Source: a virus. From it: a DNA stretch of 26,734 bases. The first letter of the stretch is position 1. Each line of letters starts with the position of its first letter. Under the pieces are notes generated by a model, which was given only the letters and a program-made list of their open reading frames with translations, did not search any database and was not told where the DNA came from. Where the stretch lies: the IMG/VR virus record IMGVR_UViG_3300046167_000217, positions 1 to 26,734 of that record; one strand, given 5' to 3'. A program made the translations under genes and the position numbers. Positions 15,494-23,347 of this stretch are shown here, piece by piece.

Positions 15494-16340
15494 GGGCTGT
15501 ACCGAGGTTGCCAACGTAAGGCAGATTGTTCGACACATAGACAGTAAAGTTACGGATCTTAGCTGGAAGCTTGCCGTTACGGATTTCATCCGAACCACCG
15601 AAATCAGCATTTATGAGCTTGCTCGATTCGTCGAGGAGGATTTCTGCTACTAGGGGTGAGATTACGATATAACGCCCGTCTGTAGCTACATTGGCCTCAT
15701 CCATCTTACGGTTGATGCGGTTCATAACAGCTAATGGTGAAGTAATACCACCTGCTCCACCGCCAGCGGCAAGTGGAATAGATGTCACTTCGCCAGCAAC
15801 GCCCAAGTCAGAACCACCAAAATCAGTGATGTCTAGCTTGTTAGCCGCAAGCAATTCATCTGTACCTGCGGCAGTATTAGCTACAGAACCAGATGTAGTT
15901 GTGTTCCGTGCCCACGAACCTGGTGTTTTCCAACCAGACATGTAACCAAGAACTTCCGCATCGAATGCGTCACGAAGATCATAGCCAGCACGATCACATG
16001 CTAAGTCCATGAAATTAATATGCGAATGCGCCTGTTCGATATCTGCCAAAGTGAATTGGAAGTAGTTGGCTTTATCTACAACCATCGTGAAATCGGTATC
16101 TGTAAGATCCTGTGTTGCCAGCGCAGTACCACGCTCAAGAGCGTTGATAGTGATCGAAGGCTCACGGATAATTTTCACTGAGTCACCGTGTGAGGCAATC
16201 TCACCGCTGTAATCAGTATTAGTTACAGCTTCCACCACTGAACTCTTGCGGAAAGCAAGCTGGGCTTTTTTGCTGTAAAGGATCGGCGAGAAGCCGCCTG
16301 TGTTCAGGTTGGTATAACCTGATGCTTTTGCGAATGCCAT
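15471..16340 (-). CDS. Major capsid protein, N-terminal segment (HK97-like)
   Basis: The start is the ATG at 16338-16340 (MAFAKASGYTNLNTGGFSPI) because AAAGGAGT lies nine bases upstream; a longer frame to 16472 covers leader DNA. The body contains YSKKAQLAFRKSSVVEAVTNTDY, ISPLVAEILLDESSKLINADFGGSDEIRNG and FTVYVSNNLPYVG. This is the order of an HK97-fold capsid protein: N-arm, E-loop and the conserved P-domain/A-domain end. The last residues ALSTGIRD are frameshift read-through. The protein forms the icosahedral head with the scaffold encoded upstream. A strong promoter and a long leader upstream agree with high expression. No separate protease is seen. Confidence 0.85.
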   Translation of the reverse strand: MAFAKASGYTNLNTGGFSPILYSKKAQLAFRKSSVVEAVTNTDYSGEIASHGDSVKIIREPSITINALERGTALATQDLTDTDFTMVVDKANYFQFTLADIEQAHSHINFMDLACDRAGYDLRDAFDAEVLGYMSGWKTPGSWARNTTTSGSVANTAAGTDELLAANKLDITDFGGSDLGVAGEVTSIPLAAGGGAGGITSPLAVMNRINRKMDEANVATDGRYIVISPLVAEILLDESSKLINADFGGSDEIRNGKLPAKIRNFTVYVSNNLPYVGNLGTALSTGIRD

Positions 16341-16633
16341 TAGATGTACTCCTTTTGGAATGGCAGGGCGAAACGCCCGAACAAACCCCGAAGAGGACAA
16401 TTTGGTGGCAGTGATATATGAGGGTGCGATTGCCTGATTAGTTGCAGCTAACAAGCAGACGGGCCTCACCACACTGGTGGACTAAACGTCAGAATTCTTG
16501 GGAATAGGCAGAACTAGAGGTAGACCGTGTGGTGGCTCTATTCTGTGATTTGAGAGATCAACTCTCAGAAGATATGTCTACTTACAAACGTATCTTCAAA
16601 GAGTTGTGGGTAGCAGTTATTGTCCTGCTACTC
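16341..16633 (-). promoter_or_regulatory. Structured 5' leader of the capsid gene
   Basis: About 290 nt separate the likely transcription start from the capsid ATG, with no gene inside. Several perfect short hairpins are present: GTAGCAG/CTGCTAC (16610-16631), GAAGATA/TATCTTC (16568-16597), TGAGAG/CTCTCA (16551-16567), CACCA/TGGTG (16467-16479) and GGGCG/CGCCC (16366-16378). The last lies just before the ribosome binding site. Such leaders may stabilise mRNA or control translation. No known riboswitch was recognised. The 44 codons in frame upstream of the capsid start show no protein-like sequence. Confidence 0.5.
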
Positions 16634-16639
16634 ACGTTT

Positions 16640-16668
16640 ATTATAGCACTTAACTATTTACATTGCAA
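16640..16668 (-). promoter_or_regulatory. Strong extended -10 promoter for the capsid operon
   Basis: Minus-strand TTGCAA (16663-16668), a 17-base spacer, and a perfect TATAAT (16640-16645) preceded by TGC. The stretch TTAAGTGCTATAAT resembles the promoters at 4940 and 25069. It sits immediately after the scaffold gene end (16670), overlapping its stop region, and serves the capsid gene through a long leader. Confidence 0.72.
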
Positions 16669-16669
16669 G

Positions 16670-17449
16670 CTATCTAGCTGCGCCTGTTAAATCATAGTTA
16701 AAGCTTCCTGTACGAACCGCTTCTTTAATAGCCTCTTCGTTTTTAGAAAACTCTGAGTCTGTCATGGACTCAATTTGACTTTCAGAAAATGCAGCACGTT
16801 GGTTGGTACTAGGTGTAGAACTAGAGGTACGTCCTACTGCCTGTGCAGCCGACCTGCTCTTAGTCTTACGCTTGCCTGTATCGGCTTTATATAAGTCAAT
16901 AGCACGGGCTGCTTCATTTGCATTGGTGTTATTCTTATATAAGGCATCCTGAATATACTTTGGCTGCATAGAAACCCATTCATGGAAGGACGGGTCTTGC
17001 CTAATCTGATTAAAGTCTGGATGAAGCTGTACAAGCTGTTGCTCTGCTTCTTTTCGGGTGAGTTTAGTTTCAAGCTGTCGTAATCCAGCCATCCGCTTCT
17101 CGCCTTCAGCCAGTGCCTCTCCTGCACGTTTCCTAGCAATCGTGTCCACGATCTTGGCAACATCTGGGTACTTCTTAGACCACTGATCAATCTCTTCATC
17201 CGTCTTAGGGAATCGGATCTGGCCCTTTGCCGCTTTTTCAAGCTGCGCCTTCATCTGTGCAACTTCTTGATCTTTCTGTTGCAAGAGTTGATGAGAGTGC
17301 CGACGAAGATCACCATACCGTTTTTTGTAGGTAGCATCTTCAGCGTCAGTTGGCTCTGGGCCACCTGCTTGTGCTTGTTGCTGTTGTGCCAATTCTTCCG
17401 AATATGTAAGACCGTTATCGTCTTCTTCTACACGTCTATATTTTGCCAT
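16670..17449 (-). CDS. Scaffold-like protein
   Basis: This protein of 259 residues starts MAKYRRVEEDDNG with GAGG five bases before the ATG. It is highly charged and helical. Residues 35-125 form a coiled coil (DQEVAQMKAQLEKAAKGQ, LRQLETKLTRKEAEQQL), and the C-terminal end (AFSESQIESMTDSEFSKNEE, AIKEAVRTGSFNYDLTG) resembles the capsid-binding end of phage scaffolding proteins. The gene lies directly before the capsid gene, the standard position. It probably directs capsid assembly and leaves the head afterwards. A middle segment (LHPDFNQIRQDPSFHEWV) is also seen in phage scaffolds I know. Confidence 0.72.
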   Translation of the reverse strand: MAKYRRVEEDDNGLTYSEELAQQQQAQAGGPEPTDAEDATYKKRYGDLRRHSHQLLQQKDQEVAQMKAQLEKAAKGQIRFPKTDEEIDQWSKKYPDVAKIVDTIARKRAGEALAEGEKRMAGLRQLETKLTRKEAEQQLVQLHPDFNQIRQDPSFHEWVSMQPKYIQDALYKNNTNANEAARAIDLYKADTGKRKTKSRSAAQAVGRTSSSTPSTNQRAAFSESQIESMTDSEFSKNEEAIKEAVRTGSFNYDLTGAAR

Positions 17450-17488
17450 TTTTGCCTCATTGGGGGCCGCTCTTTGGCGGGTAGCCCG

Positions 17489-18100
17489 TTAGGACATGAT
17501 CACCATTTTTTGTTTTTTGATCATGCCTGGTAGTTTGGATGTAGTGGGGTAGACCTCCTCGACTTCCTCATCATCATCCATCATGTCATCCACCTCTACG
17601 GCGGCGACTTCGATATCGACATCCTCTTCAGGAATATCGTCTTCTGCCTCAGTAACCTCTTCAGGTTCTTCAGCTTCCTCTTCACCTGCGTATTGAATAA
17701 GCCCCATATCAAACATGCCCATGAGGCCCATTTCAGCCTCTGCTTGCATATCCATGATATGTTTAAGTCCATGCCATTTGACCACGTTAGCGGGTAGAAC
17801 GTATTCACCTTCGCTAATCATTGCTTCGATATCATCCCGTACATTCTCTGCGCTGGAACCAACGGGAATAGGGTTACCTGATACGGGGTCTGACATCATG
17901 CCGCCGCAGGAACCATCACAGTCACCGCCGCAGTCGCATGGCATCCCGCCGTGATACATCTGCATCTTTTCATCGTTCTCTGGATCATCCACGTTAGCTT
18001 TCTGAACAGCCTCTCCACGGGCTTCTTCGTAGTCACTAAGCTTACCGTCTTTATCCAAGTCGGCTTTTTTCTGATCTAGTTGAAATCTATTATTAGCCAT
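17489..18100 (-). CDS. EF-hand and Cys-cluster acidic phage protein
   Basis: The start is the ATG at 18098-18100 (MANNRFQLDQKKADLDKDG), with AGGAAGG eight bases before; it overlaps the upstream gene by eight nt. The protein has 203 residues. Residues 14-25 form a canonical EF-hand loop (DLDKDGKLSDYE: acids at 1, 3, 5 and 12, Gly at 6). Residues 54-64 contain CDCGGDCDGSC, four Cys in 11 residues. Next comes SAENVRDDIEAMISEGEYVL with PANVVKWHGLK, a block I know from marine phage proteins encoded between portal and capsid. The C-terminal third is extremely acidic. It may bind metal ions; its role, perhaps a virion or assembly factor, is unknown. Confidence 0.6.
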   Translation of the reverse strand: MANNRFQLDQKKADLDKDGKLSDYEEARGEAVQKANVDDPENDEKMQMYHGGMPCDCGGDCDGSCGGMMSDPVSGNPIPVGSSAENVRDDIEAMISEGEYVLPANVVKWHGLKHIMDMQAEAEMGLMGMFDMGLIQYAGEEEAEEPEEVTEAEDDIPEEDVDIEVAAVEVDDMMDDDEEVEEVYPTTSKLPGMIKKQKMVIMS

Positions 18101-18479
18101 ATCCAAAGCCTTCCTGTGTGGTGATGCCTTTTTGAGAGGTGGCAAGACCACCAAGTGCATACTCTGGGGCATCGCCACCAAAGAAACCTACTACGTCATC
18201 TTTAATGTCCCCGGCATGAAACATTGCGTCTTTAATTCTGTCTTTAACGGTAATGTCTGAGCCGTCTTGCGGTGAGTACATATCGCTCTGGCCCGTGTAG
18301 AACTGTTGCTCTGTGAGGTCGGTGTTAAAGAGGTTTTGGGAGCGCCACTTGGAATACGCTGTAGCCGTAGGCTCATCTTCAAACATGGGCAGCTTCTCGC
18401 CCGTGTACATATCATAGGGGCCATTTTCATCATAATAGTCAAAGAGTTGTTTTAAGTCGTAAGGCTTGCCGTTAGCCAT
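18093..18479 (-). CDS. Hypothetical protein after the portal
   Basis: This protein of 128 residues has an ATG at 18479 that shares one base with the previous stop (TAATG). It is acidic and aromatic in the first half (DLKQLFDYYDENGPYDMYTG) and ends with FFGGDAPEYALGGLATSQKG. The Gly-rich end resembles sequence that in related phages precedes the conserved SEGEYV block, so the two adjacent genes may be functionally linked. I do not recognise a family. Position between portal and scaffold suggests a head-completion or structural role. Confidence 0.5.
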   Translation of the reverse strand: MANGKPYDLKQLFDYYDENGPYDMYTGEKLPMFEDEPTATAYSKWRSQNLFNTDLTEQQFYTGQSDMYSPQDGSDITVKDRIKDAMFHAGDIKDDVVGFFGGDAPEYALGGLATSQKGITTQEGFGYG

Positions 18480-18694
18480 TATTCTGCACCCTTAATCATT
18501 TCATCCCGCAACGTCTTAAATCGACGTAGTTCAGCAATAGCGCCCTGTATCTCCAAGACACGCTGATGATCCTTGGTGTTTTCCAGTTGCTGGTGATAAG
18601 CTGCTATCCGCACAGAGACATACTCATGCAACAAATCCATGTAGGTGGGAGTGTTCACCAACAGGAGCATTGATTTGCAGAACTGCTTATCCAT
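18479..18694 (-). CDS. Small conserved protein between portal and capsid genes
   Basis: This protein of 71 residues is mainly helical, with DHQRVLEIQGAIAELRRFKT and LRDEMIKGAE at the end. A similar short protein with an AELRRL..LRDEVI.G core follows the portal gene in many marine phages as I remember them. Its ATG overlaps the portal stop (TAATG) and its stop overlaps the next ATG in the same way, showing translational coupling. Function is unknown. Confidence 0.55.
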   Translation of the reverse strand: MDKQFCKSMLLLVNTPTYMDLLHEYVSVRIAAYHQQLENTKDHQRVLEIQGAIAELRRFKTLRDEMIKGAE

Positions 18695-18972
18695 TACTGT
18701 ACAGGCCCCTGTGGTGCTGCGTTAGGCGGTGCTGCTTGCTGTCCACCATTTGCTCCACCACCTTCACCTGTGAAGCCTTCTGCTCCTGGCTCTGGGGATG
18801 CTCCTGGGGCTATGTTACCGCCGCCTGTACCTGTGGGATCTTCTGGGTTAGGTGGGCCACCTTCTGCGGGTGCTGGCGGGCCTTCAGGCTGTGGCATCAT
18901 CGCTTGGATCTCTGCCATCATCTTAGCCTGTATAATGGCCTCACGTTGATCGTTCAGGATCTTGTCTTCGTC
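18694..18972 (-). CDS. Portal protein, C-terminal tail (fourth fragment)
   Basis: The frame reads DEDKILNDQREAIIQAKMMA then a Pro/Gly/Glu-rich end and stops at 18694. It continues the third fragment (REAASMDL-like end RELAASMDL) when one G is removed from the GG at 18972-18973. A frame open to 19023 exists but its first part (MLNTTTFCVSWQRRW) is read-through of the wrong frame. Disordered Pro/Gly-rich portal tails are common in this phage group. The stop is coupled to the next gene. Confidence 0.65.
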   Translation of the reverse strand, partial: DEDKILNDQREAIIQAKMMAEIQAMMPQPEGPPAPAEGGPPNPEDPTGTGGGNIAPGASPEPGAEGFTGEGGGANGGQQAAPPNAAPQGPVQ

Positions 18973-19324
18973 CAAGATCCATCGACGCTGCCAACTCACG
19001 CAGAACGTAGTCGTATTTAACAAATGGAGCCATCTGTTGGTTCTGCGTCATCTGCATAAACTGTAGCAGACGCTGACTGCGGATTTCATTACGCATCAGG
19101 CTTTCCGTACCTTTTGCTATAACTTCCAGATCTCCGACAAATTCCTTACTAAAATTAAATTGCATGTTAAAACTGAATAACGCCTTACCTAACGGAGAAA
19201 GTAAGTAGTCATCGATGTTTCGCACCACTGCTTTGATGTTAGCCTGTGCTGCACCCATCAGCATACTCATACCAGAAGCTGTACGGCCTACGCCCATCAC
19301 TCCTGTAGTACCGTGAGAGTAACT
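18941..19324 (-). CDS. Portal protein, third fragment
   Basis: The frame reads SYSHGTTGVMGVGRTASGMS then LMGAAQANIKAVVRNIDDYLLSPL and KEFVGDLEVIAKGTESLMRN. It continues the second fragment (DEATGIP) after removal of one T at 19325. The GVGRTASGMSMLMGAA block is the usual one in podovirus portals of the HMO-2011 kind. It ends RELAASMDL, after which the true frame changes again; the last residues GRRQDPERST are false. The MISHVSLLMRLQ start often predicted for this frame is not real. Confidence 0.7.
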   Translation of the reverse strand, partial: SYSHGTTGVMGVGRTASGMSMLMGAAQANIKAVVRNIDDYLLSPLGKALFSFNMQFNFSKEFVGDLEVIAKGTESLMRNEIRSQRLLQFMQMTQNQQMAPFVKYDYVLRELAASMDLGRRQDPERST

Positions 19325-20342
19325 ACGGGATACCTGTAGCCTCATCAGCAAGCTGACGTGACTTATCAAACATCATCATTAGTTCTTGGCTGACGTTAGG
19401 GAACTTGGTTCCGAAGATGGCCTGTCCTGGTGCGCCCGCTTGGCGTCTAAACACCTTGCCAGGGTACACGCTTAGATCCTGCCCAGGAACCAAATTTGTT
19501 TCGTCAATTTCAATCAGAAGGTTACCTGATAGCGCACCGTTATCTATCGCCATCCTGTAAAAACCGTTCATTAACAATTGGGTATCTTCCATATTCTCTG
19601 CAACACCAATTCCGAAGAATGAGTATGGATTCAACTCATACGGTACTGCGTGATAGGGAATACGGCTTGGTGTGAACGGATTTAGCACTAAACGCAGGAT
19701 TTGACCGTTACAGACCCATATATTGACCTGTATTTCGTCCTGATCCTCATATTCTTCTGGAATATCTAAATCAGCCTCTTCAGCCAATTCAGCGTCCATA
19801 ATACCCCAATATTCTAATACTTCGTAGCGATCTATCTGATCTGAACTAGCATTATCCTCTAATGCATCTTCCCAGTACTCTCTGGTGTAGCTGGGGCCAT
19901 AATCAATGGCTAATTCAATGCTTTCTTCCCGAAAATGTGGACGTTTCTTCAATCCACGCATCTGTGAACGGTTTAAACGATGACGTTGTACCGTATACTC
20001 AGCTTCTGCCATGTTTCTGGCGTCTGGATCAGGAAAGAAATCCCAAATACTAACAAATTCTACTTTTGGGATGGTTTCAAAGAGAGGATCGTAATCACCC
20101 TCTTCAGTCCACCGTGGATATTCCTTATCGTGGGCAAAAGGGCCTTTAATTAGGCCATGACCCAGCAATGCACACTCAAATGCCATAGAACGTAAGTGCT
20201 TAGACGCCTGAGATTCCTCAAGCTGGTCATGCATACGCTTTTCCATCTTCTGAGCGGCAACTTTAGCAGGTTCAAACGTAATAGAACCAGGATTTGTACC
20301 TGCACCCGCCTCAAGTTCGTCTTCGATAGGTTTAACTTCTCT
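19323..20342 (-). CDS. Portal protein, second fragment (core)
   Basis: The frame starts at about 20342 with REVKPIEDELEAGAGTNPGS, well upstream of the first ATG at 20246, and runs to a false stop at 19323. It includes EYTVQRHRLNRSQMRGL, IPYHAVPYELNPYSFFGIGV, AENMEDTQLLMNGFYRMAID and FDKSRQLADEATGIP. These are core features of large podovirus portals: the SFFGIG..ENM.DTQ..MN helix and the channel-lining helices before it. It joins fragment one by a missing base (20342-20355) and fragment three by an extra base at 19325. Confidence 0.78.
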   Translation of the reverse strand, partial: REVKPIEDELEAGAGTNPGSITFEPAKVAAQKMEKRMHDQLEESQASKHLRSMAFECALLGHGLIKGPFAHDKEYPRWTEEGDYDPLFETIPKVEFVSIWDFFPDPDARNMAEAEYTVQRHRLNRSQMRGLKKRPHFREESIELAIDYGPSYTREYWEDALEDNASSDQIDRYEVLEYWGIMDAELAEEADLDIPEEYEDQDEIQVNIWVCNGQILRLVLNPFTPSRIPYHAVPYELNPYSFFGIGVAENMEDTQLLMNGFYRMAIDNGALSGNLLIEIDETNLVPGQDLSVYPGKVFRRQAGAPGQAIFGTKFPNVSQELMMMFDKSRQLADEATGIP

Positions 20343-20848
20343 GAGTACACACCTAACTCTTTGGCAATCTCAGGACGCACGATATTACGAGGTACTTGGT
20401 AGTCTACGCCTACTTTATCTTTAACTTTTTCCGTTGTCAGGGAGTTAGGATCAAAATGTACAGCATCAGCCACGTTATTTGGGAATTTACGCTGCTCAAT
20501 ACCTAATGGATACTTACCTCCAGCAAAAAGTACGTCCACAACCTGTGCGTATGCGGCTAATACCTTAGTTTTTGTGATTTTAATAAATGCTTGGGACTTC
20601 TCAGTGTCAGTAAACTGTACATCTGCCCCGTATATACCACGGTAATTGCGGTATGCGGTCAGCCATCGGTCTTCGTCAGTGCGTCGATGGTCTTTTGACC
20701 TGCGAAACTGCCCGTCGATAAACGAAACAACCCCAGAATACTCTGTATTCTCCTGCTCTACGTCACCATCTTCTTCTAAAGCCACTACACGATCTGTTTC
20801 GGTAGCGTCTTCCATGTTAGAATTTTCTGGTCTGTCCATTAAAGCCAT
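20150..20848 (-). CDS. Portal protein, N-terminal fragment
   Basis: The gene starts at ATG 20848 (MALMDRPENSNMEDATETDR), four bases after the large terminase stop. Residues 40-165 contain FIDGQFRRSKDHRRTDEDRW, YGADVQFTDTEKSQAFIKIT and KTKVLAAYAQVVDVLFAGG, the expected N-terminal wing and clip helices of a portal. The frame is good to about ELGVY (20343-20355); the remainder, up to the stop at 20150, is Leu/Arg-rich and spurious. The true continuation is the next fragment. Corrected, the portal would be about 710 residues, suited to a podovirus. It forms the DNA channel and docks the terminase. Confidence 0.75.
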   Translation of the reverse strand: MALMDRPENSNMEDATETDRVVALEEDGDVEQENTEYSGVVSFIDGQFRRSKDHRRTDEDRWLTAYRNYRGIYGADVQFTDTEKSQAFIKITKTKVLAAYAQVVDVLFAGGKYPLGIEQRKFPNNVADAVHFDPNSLTTEKVKDKVGVDYQVPRNIVRPEIAKELGVYSEKLNLSKTNLRRVQVQILVLLRLNLLKLPLRRWKSVCMTSLRNLRRLSTYVLWHLSVHCWVMA

Positions 20849-20851
20849 ATT

Positions 20852-22708
20852 TTAGTATCCAAATGCTGAATCTGATGGTCTGTAAGTGCGTTCAGGTACG
20901 CCTCTACCCATATCGAAAGGTGAAAATGCCCTAGGTCGGCTCATTATTCCGTAGCGAACACTATCGTAGGCATGGTCGGTGGCGTATCTAGGATCGATGT
21001 CATCGCTACCCTTGGGATCAGATGGTATCGAAGGAAGATCCGCTATAATCTGTCGGCAAGTATCAAAGAAAACTATGCCAGGTTGCTCTGTAACTTCGTC
21101 CACTTTTAAGCGTTGGTGGAATTGGTTCTTTCCAGCTACCCTTGCTCCAGAGGATCTATCGCTAGGACGCCAGCGGCATCCCATGTTAATCATTTCCTCT
21201 GCAATGGAAGGGCCTATCTGCCCTCGGTTGTGCCAGCACGAGCTATCCAACACACCGTAGTTAATCCTGTCGCCTATCTCGGCTTCCATAACAGCGACTG
21301 CTAAGTCTTTGCCCGTATGCTTACTGAGATATAGCTCCCGATAAACGATCAGAGTTTCATAGGCAGGGTCTATTGCGAACCAGTGTACTGCACTCCACGA
21401 ACTATATCCGTAATCCGCTGATCTAAATCTTACCCACTCATCAGGTATATCGAAGGGTTCTACGACATGAACTGACTGTTTAAACTCAGGGAACGCAGCA
21501 CCATCTGCTACTGCCCAATCGCCTTCTAATAATTGCCGCCTTTGGTTCTCTGGTAGAGATAAAAGGTTGGCTTCATACGCACCGTCTTCTGTTAGGTACG
21601 GATTGTCGTATAGGCTTGCAGGAATAAACTTTCGATAAAATAATGGTTCACCAGCTTTTTCGTGTGTATCTGGGTACACAAGTGGTTTGCCTGTTTCGAG
21701 ATCTTGCGCCACAAACTTTTTGTTCGCAGGGGCAGGATCAATAAACATCTTCTTGACCCATTGATGCCCAGGTCCACCTGGGTTTGTTGTTGCCCGCATA
21801 TAAGTGGGCAGGTCAGGGTCTGTGGTCCGTAAGCGAGATCTTAGATAATTGAACGAATATGGTGTGGAATATTGGGTTAGTTCGTCTACCGCAATATAGG
21901 AGAAGGACTGCCCTTGGTAACGCATAACATCTTCGTCACGCTCAAGATATGTCATCCATAGTCTTGCTCCGCTAGGGAACGTCCACTGGCTCTTCTTCTC
22001 CTGCCATTTCGCTCCTGGGTACGCTTTCGGGTATAGTTCTTGTGATTTAAAAACCAACTCACGCAGTTCGTCGTTTGTACGGCGAAGGATGAGTCCACTG
22101 AATGCAGGATTTGAAAAATAGCGCAGGGGATCTGCGAGTAGAGCAAAACTTTTTCCTCCTCCCGCTGCGCCTCCGAATAACACTTCTCTTTCTGGTGCTG
22201 CAAGGAAGTCTGTCTGCGGCCCTGGATTGGGTGCGAATACGACTTCTTGGGTTTGTTTTTGTGAGGCAATGGAGCCAAAATCGAGTGTTTCAGATGCTGT
22301 TTTCTCTTCATCCGTACCTTCAAGTTTAGCCAGCTTCTTTTCGGTCATTGTCAGAACACGCTTGGCATCTGACTTCTTCCGCTTAACCGCAGCTAATGTC
22401 TTCTCTTCATGCGTCTTAGGGCGGGTCTTTCTACGCTTTTTAGCTAAAGACTTCTGACGCTTTGAATTAGGTCTACGCTCTTTCCAGATGTTGATAATGC
22501 CTTGATGGCTTATCTTCACACCTGTCTTCTCTGTTAACCAATCAGATACCCTGCGACTTGAGTGACCTTCCTCTAAACCATCTAGGGCTTCTTCTACCCA
22601 CTTAACCATTTCTGGATCAGGAATAGCTAATAGAGGATCATCAGGGCTTTCTTTGTAGGCATAGGGAAGTTTGGCGGTAACATTTATACGTTGTTTATTC
22701 TGCCACAT
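20852..22708 (-). CDS. terL: Large terminase subunit (packaging ATPase/nuclease)
   Basis: This intact protein has 618 residues from the ATG at 22706-22708; an earlier ATG at 22741 with a better ribosome site (AGGTGG) is possible. Residues 20-80 contain a winged/homeodomain-like DNA-binding part (EEGHSSRRVSDWLTEKTGVK, SHQGIINIW) followed by a very basic helix. The ATPase has Walker A GGAAGGGKS (179-187), Walker B IAVDE (272-276) and coupling motif ATTNPGGPGH (306-315). The nuclease part shows RSADYGYSSWSAVHW, GVLDSSCWH and a final DHAYDSVRYGI, typical of this family. It pumps DNA into the prohead through the portal and cuts concatemers. It overlaps the small subunit gene by 14 nt. Confidence 0.92.
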   Translation of the reverse strand: MWQNKQRINVTAKLPYAYKESPDDPLLAIPDPEMVKWVEEALDGLEEGHSSRRVSDWLTEKTGVKISHQGIINIWKERRPNSKRQKSLAKKRRKTRPKTHEEKTLAAVKRKKSDAKRVLTMTEKKLAKLEGTDEEKTASETLDFGSIASQKQTQEVVFAPNPGPQTDFLAAPEREVLFGGAAGGGKSFALLADPLRYFSNPAFSGLILRRTNDELRELVFKSQELYPKAYPGAKWQEKKSQWTFPSGARLWMTYLERDEDVMRYQGQSFSYIAVDELTQYSTPYSFNYLRSRLRTTDPDLPTYMRATTNPGGPGHQWVKKMFIDPAPANKKFVAQDLETGKPLVYPDTHEKAGEPLFYRKFIPASLYDNPYLTEDGAYEANLLSLPENQRRQLLEGDWAVADGAAFPEFKQSVHVVEPFDIPDEWVRFRSADYGYSSWSAVHWFAIDPAYETLIVYRELYLSKHTGKDLAVAVMEAEIGDRINYGVLDSSCWHNRGQIGPSIAEEMINMGCRWRPSDRSSGARVAGKNQFHQRLKVDEVTEQPGIVFFDTCRQIIADLPSIPSDPKGSDDIDPRYATDHAYDSVRYGIMSRPRAFSPFDMGRGVPERTYRPSDSAFGY

Positions 22709-23075
22709 CCTGCTTTGGCGGTAAGATAAACATGCCGCCACCTGTGTTACTTACTTCGATTTGTTCTTTCTTCACCAAGCCAGATCGATCTAATACTTCC
22801 CGTGCCGCTGAAATAGCGTTCCTTGCCCCCAGGGAACTAGGATCTTCTAGTACGTTAATAATTCCATACGCCGCTTTAGGGGCATTCATAGCCAACATCA
22901 GGGAGGCACGTTCTACAATCTCATCTTTCAGGGGGTTAACCACGTCAGATAGCCGGGTAGTAGAAGCGTAACCTGCAATGTTCATGGCAGCACGGATATT
23001 GCCCTGGGCCTCGCCCATAAGACAATCTAGGAAAGCTTGCTGCTTTTCTGAATATTCTTTCTCTATGCTGCTCAT
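22695..23075 (-). CDS. Putative small terminase subunit
   Basis: The start is the ATG at 23073-23075 (MSSIEKEYSEKQQAFLDCLM) with GAGG eight bases upstream and ATGA overlap with the preceding stop. It has 126 residues. A helix-turn-helix-like N-terminal part (KQQAFLDCLMGEAQGNIRAA, MNIAGYASTTRLSDVVNPL) matches the Terminase_2-like DNA-binding domain, and the helical middle (RNAISAAREVLDRSGLVKKE) the oligomerisation region. It ends GGMFILPPKQDVAE. It lies directly before the large terminase, which supports the call. It would recognise the packaging site. Confidence 0.75.
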   Translation of the reverse strand: MSSIEKEYSEKQQAFLDCLMGEAQGNIRAAMNIAGYASTTRLSDVVNPLKDEIVERASLMLAMNAPKAAYGIINVLEDPSSLGARNAISAAREVLDRSGLVKKEQIEVSNTGGGMFILPPKQDVAE

Positions 23076-23347
23076 CCCATTGTCCTCATGTATACGAACC
23101 CAGCACCGATAGATGCTGTAAACACTATCCACCAAATCCGTTCAAAGAATTGAAGCTTATGGCCTCTAGACGAAGTGATCTGGTCTAGCTTAACAATACG
23201 GTCCCACATAGCTTTCTGTTGATCGTCGATATTGTCCATACGCTTAAACACAGTAATCATACGCTCCTCCATTCGGGCGAGAGTAATGACTGCATTTGAG
23301 AGTGCGTCCAATTTGTCCTCAATTCTAGTGAGGCGATCTTCGCTCAT
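23072..23347 (-). CDS. Coiled-coil protein with C-terminal membrane segment
   Basis: This protein of 91 residues starts MSEDRLTRIEDKLDALSNAV and has a regular heptad pattern to about residue 60, then a single hydrophobic segment (IWWIVFTASIGAGFVYM, about 71-87). This layout is like XhlA-type proteins and small coiled-coil membrane proteins seen in many phages. It could act as a holin helper or as a membrane anchor; the position next to the terminases, not the lysis cassette, argues for caution. Start and stop both overlap neighbouring genes by four bases (ATGA). Confidence 0.55.
   Translation of the reverse strand: MSEDRLTRIEDKLDALSNAVITLARMEERMITVFKRMDNIDDQQKAMWDRIVKLDQITSSRGHKLQFFERIWWIVFTASIGAGFVYMRTMG

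Noticed and set aside
15471-15610. Programmed frameshift in the capsid gene
   Set aside because: Similar one-base breaks occur in many other genes here, and the conserved core C-terminus would depend on the shift, so an indel error is simpler.
17450-17488. Possible terminator between the EF-hand gene and the scaffold gene
   Set aside because: Only four-base stems (CGGG/CCCG and CCGC/GCGG) were found and no T tract.
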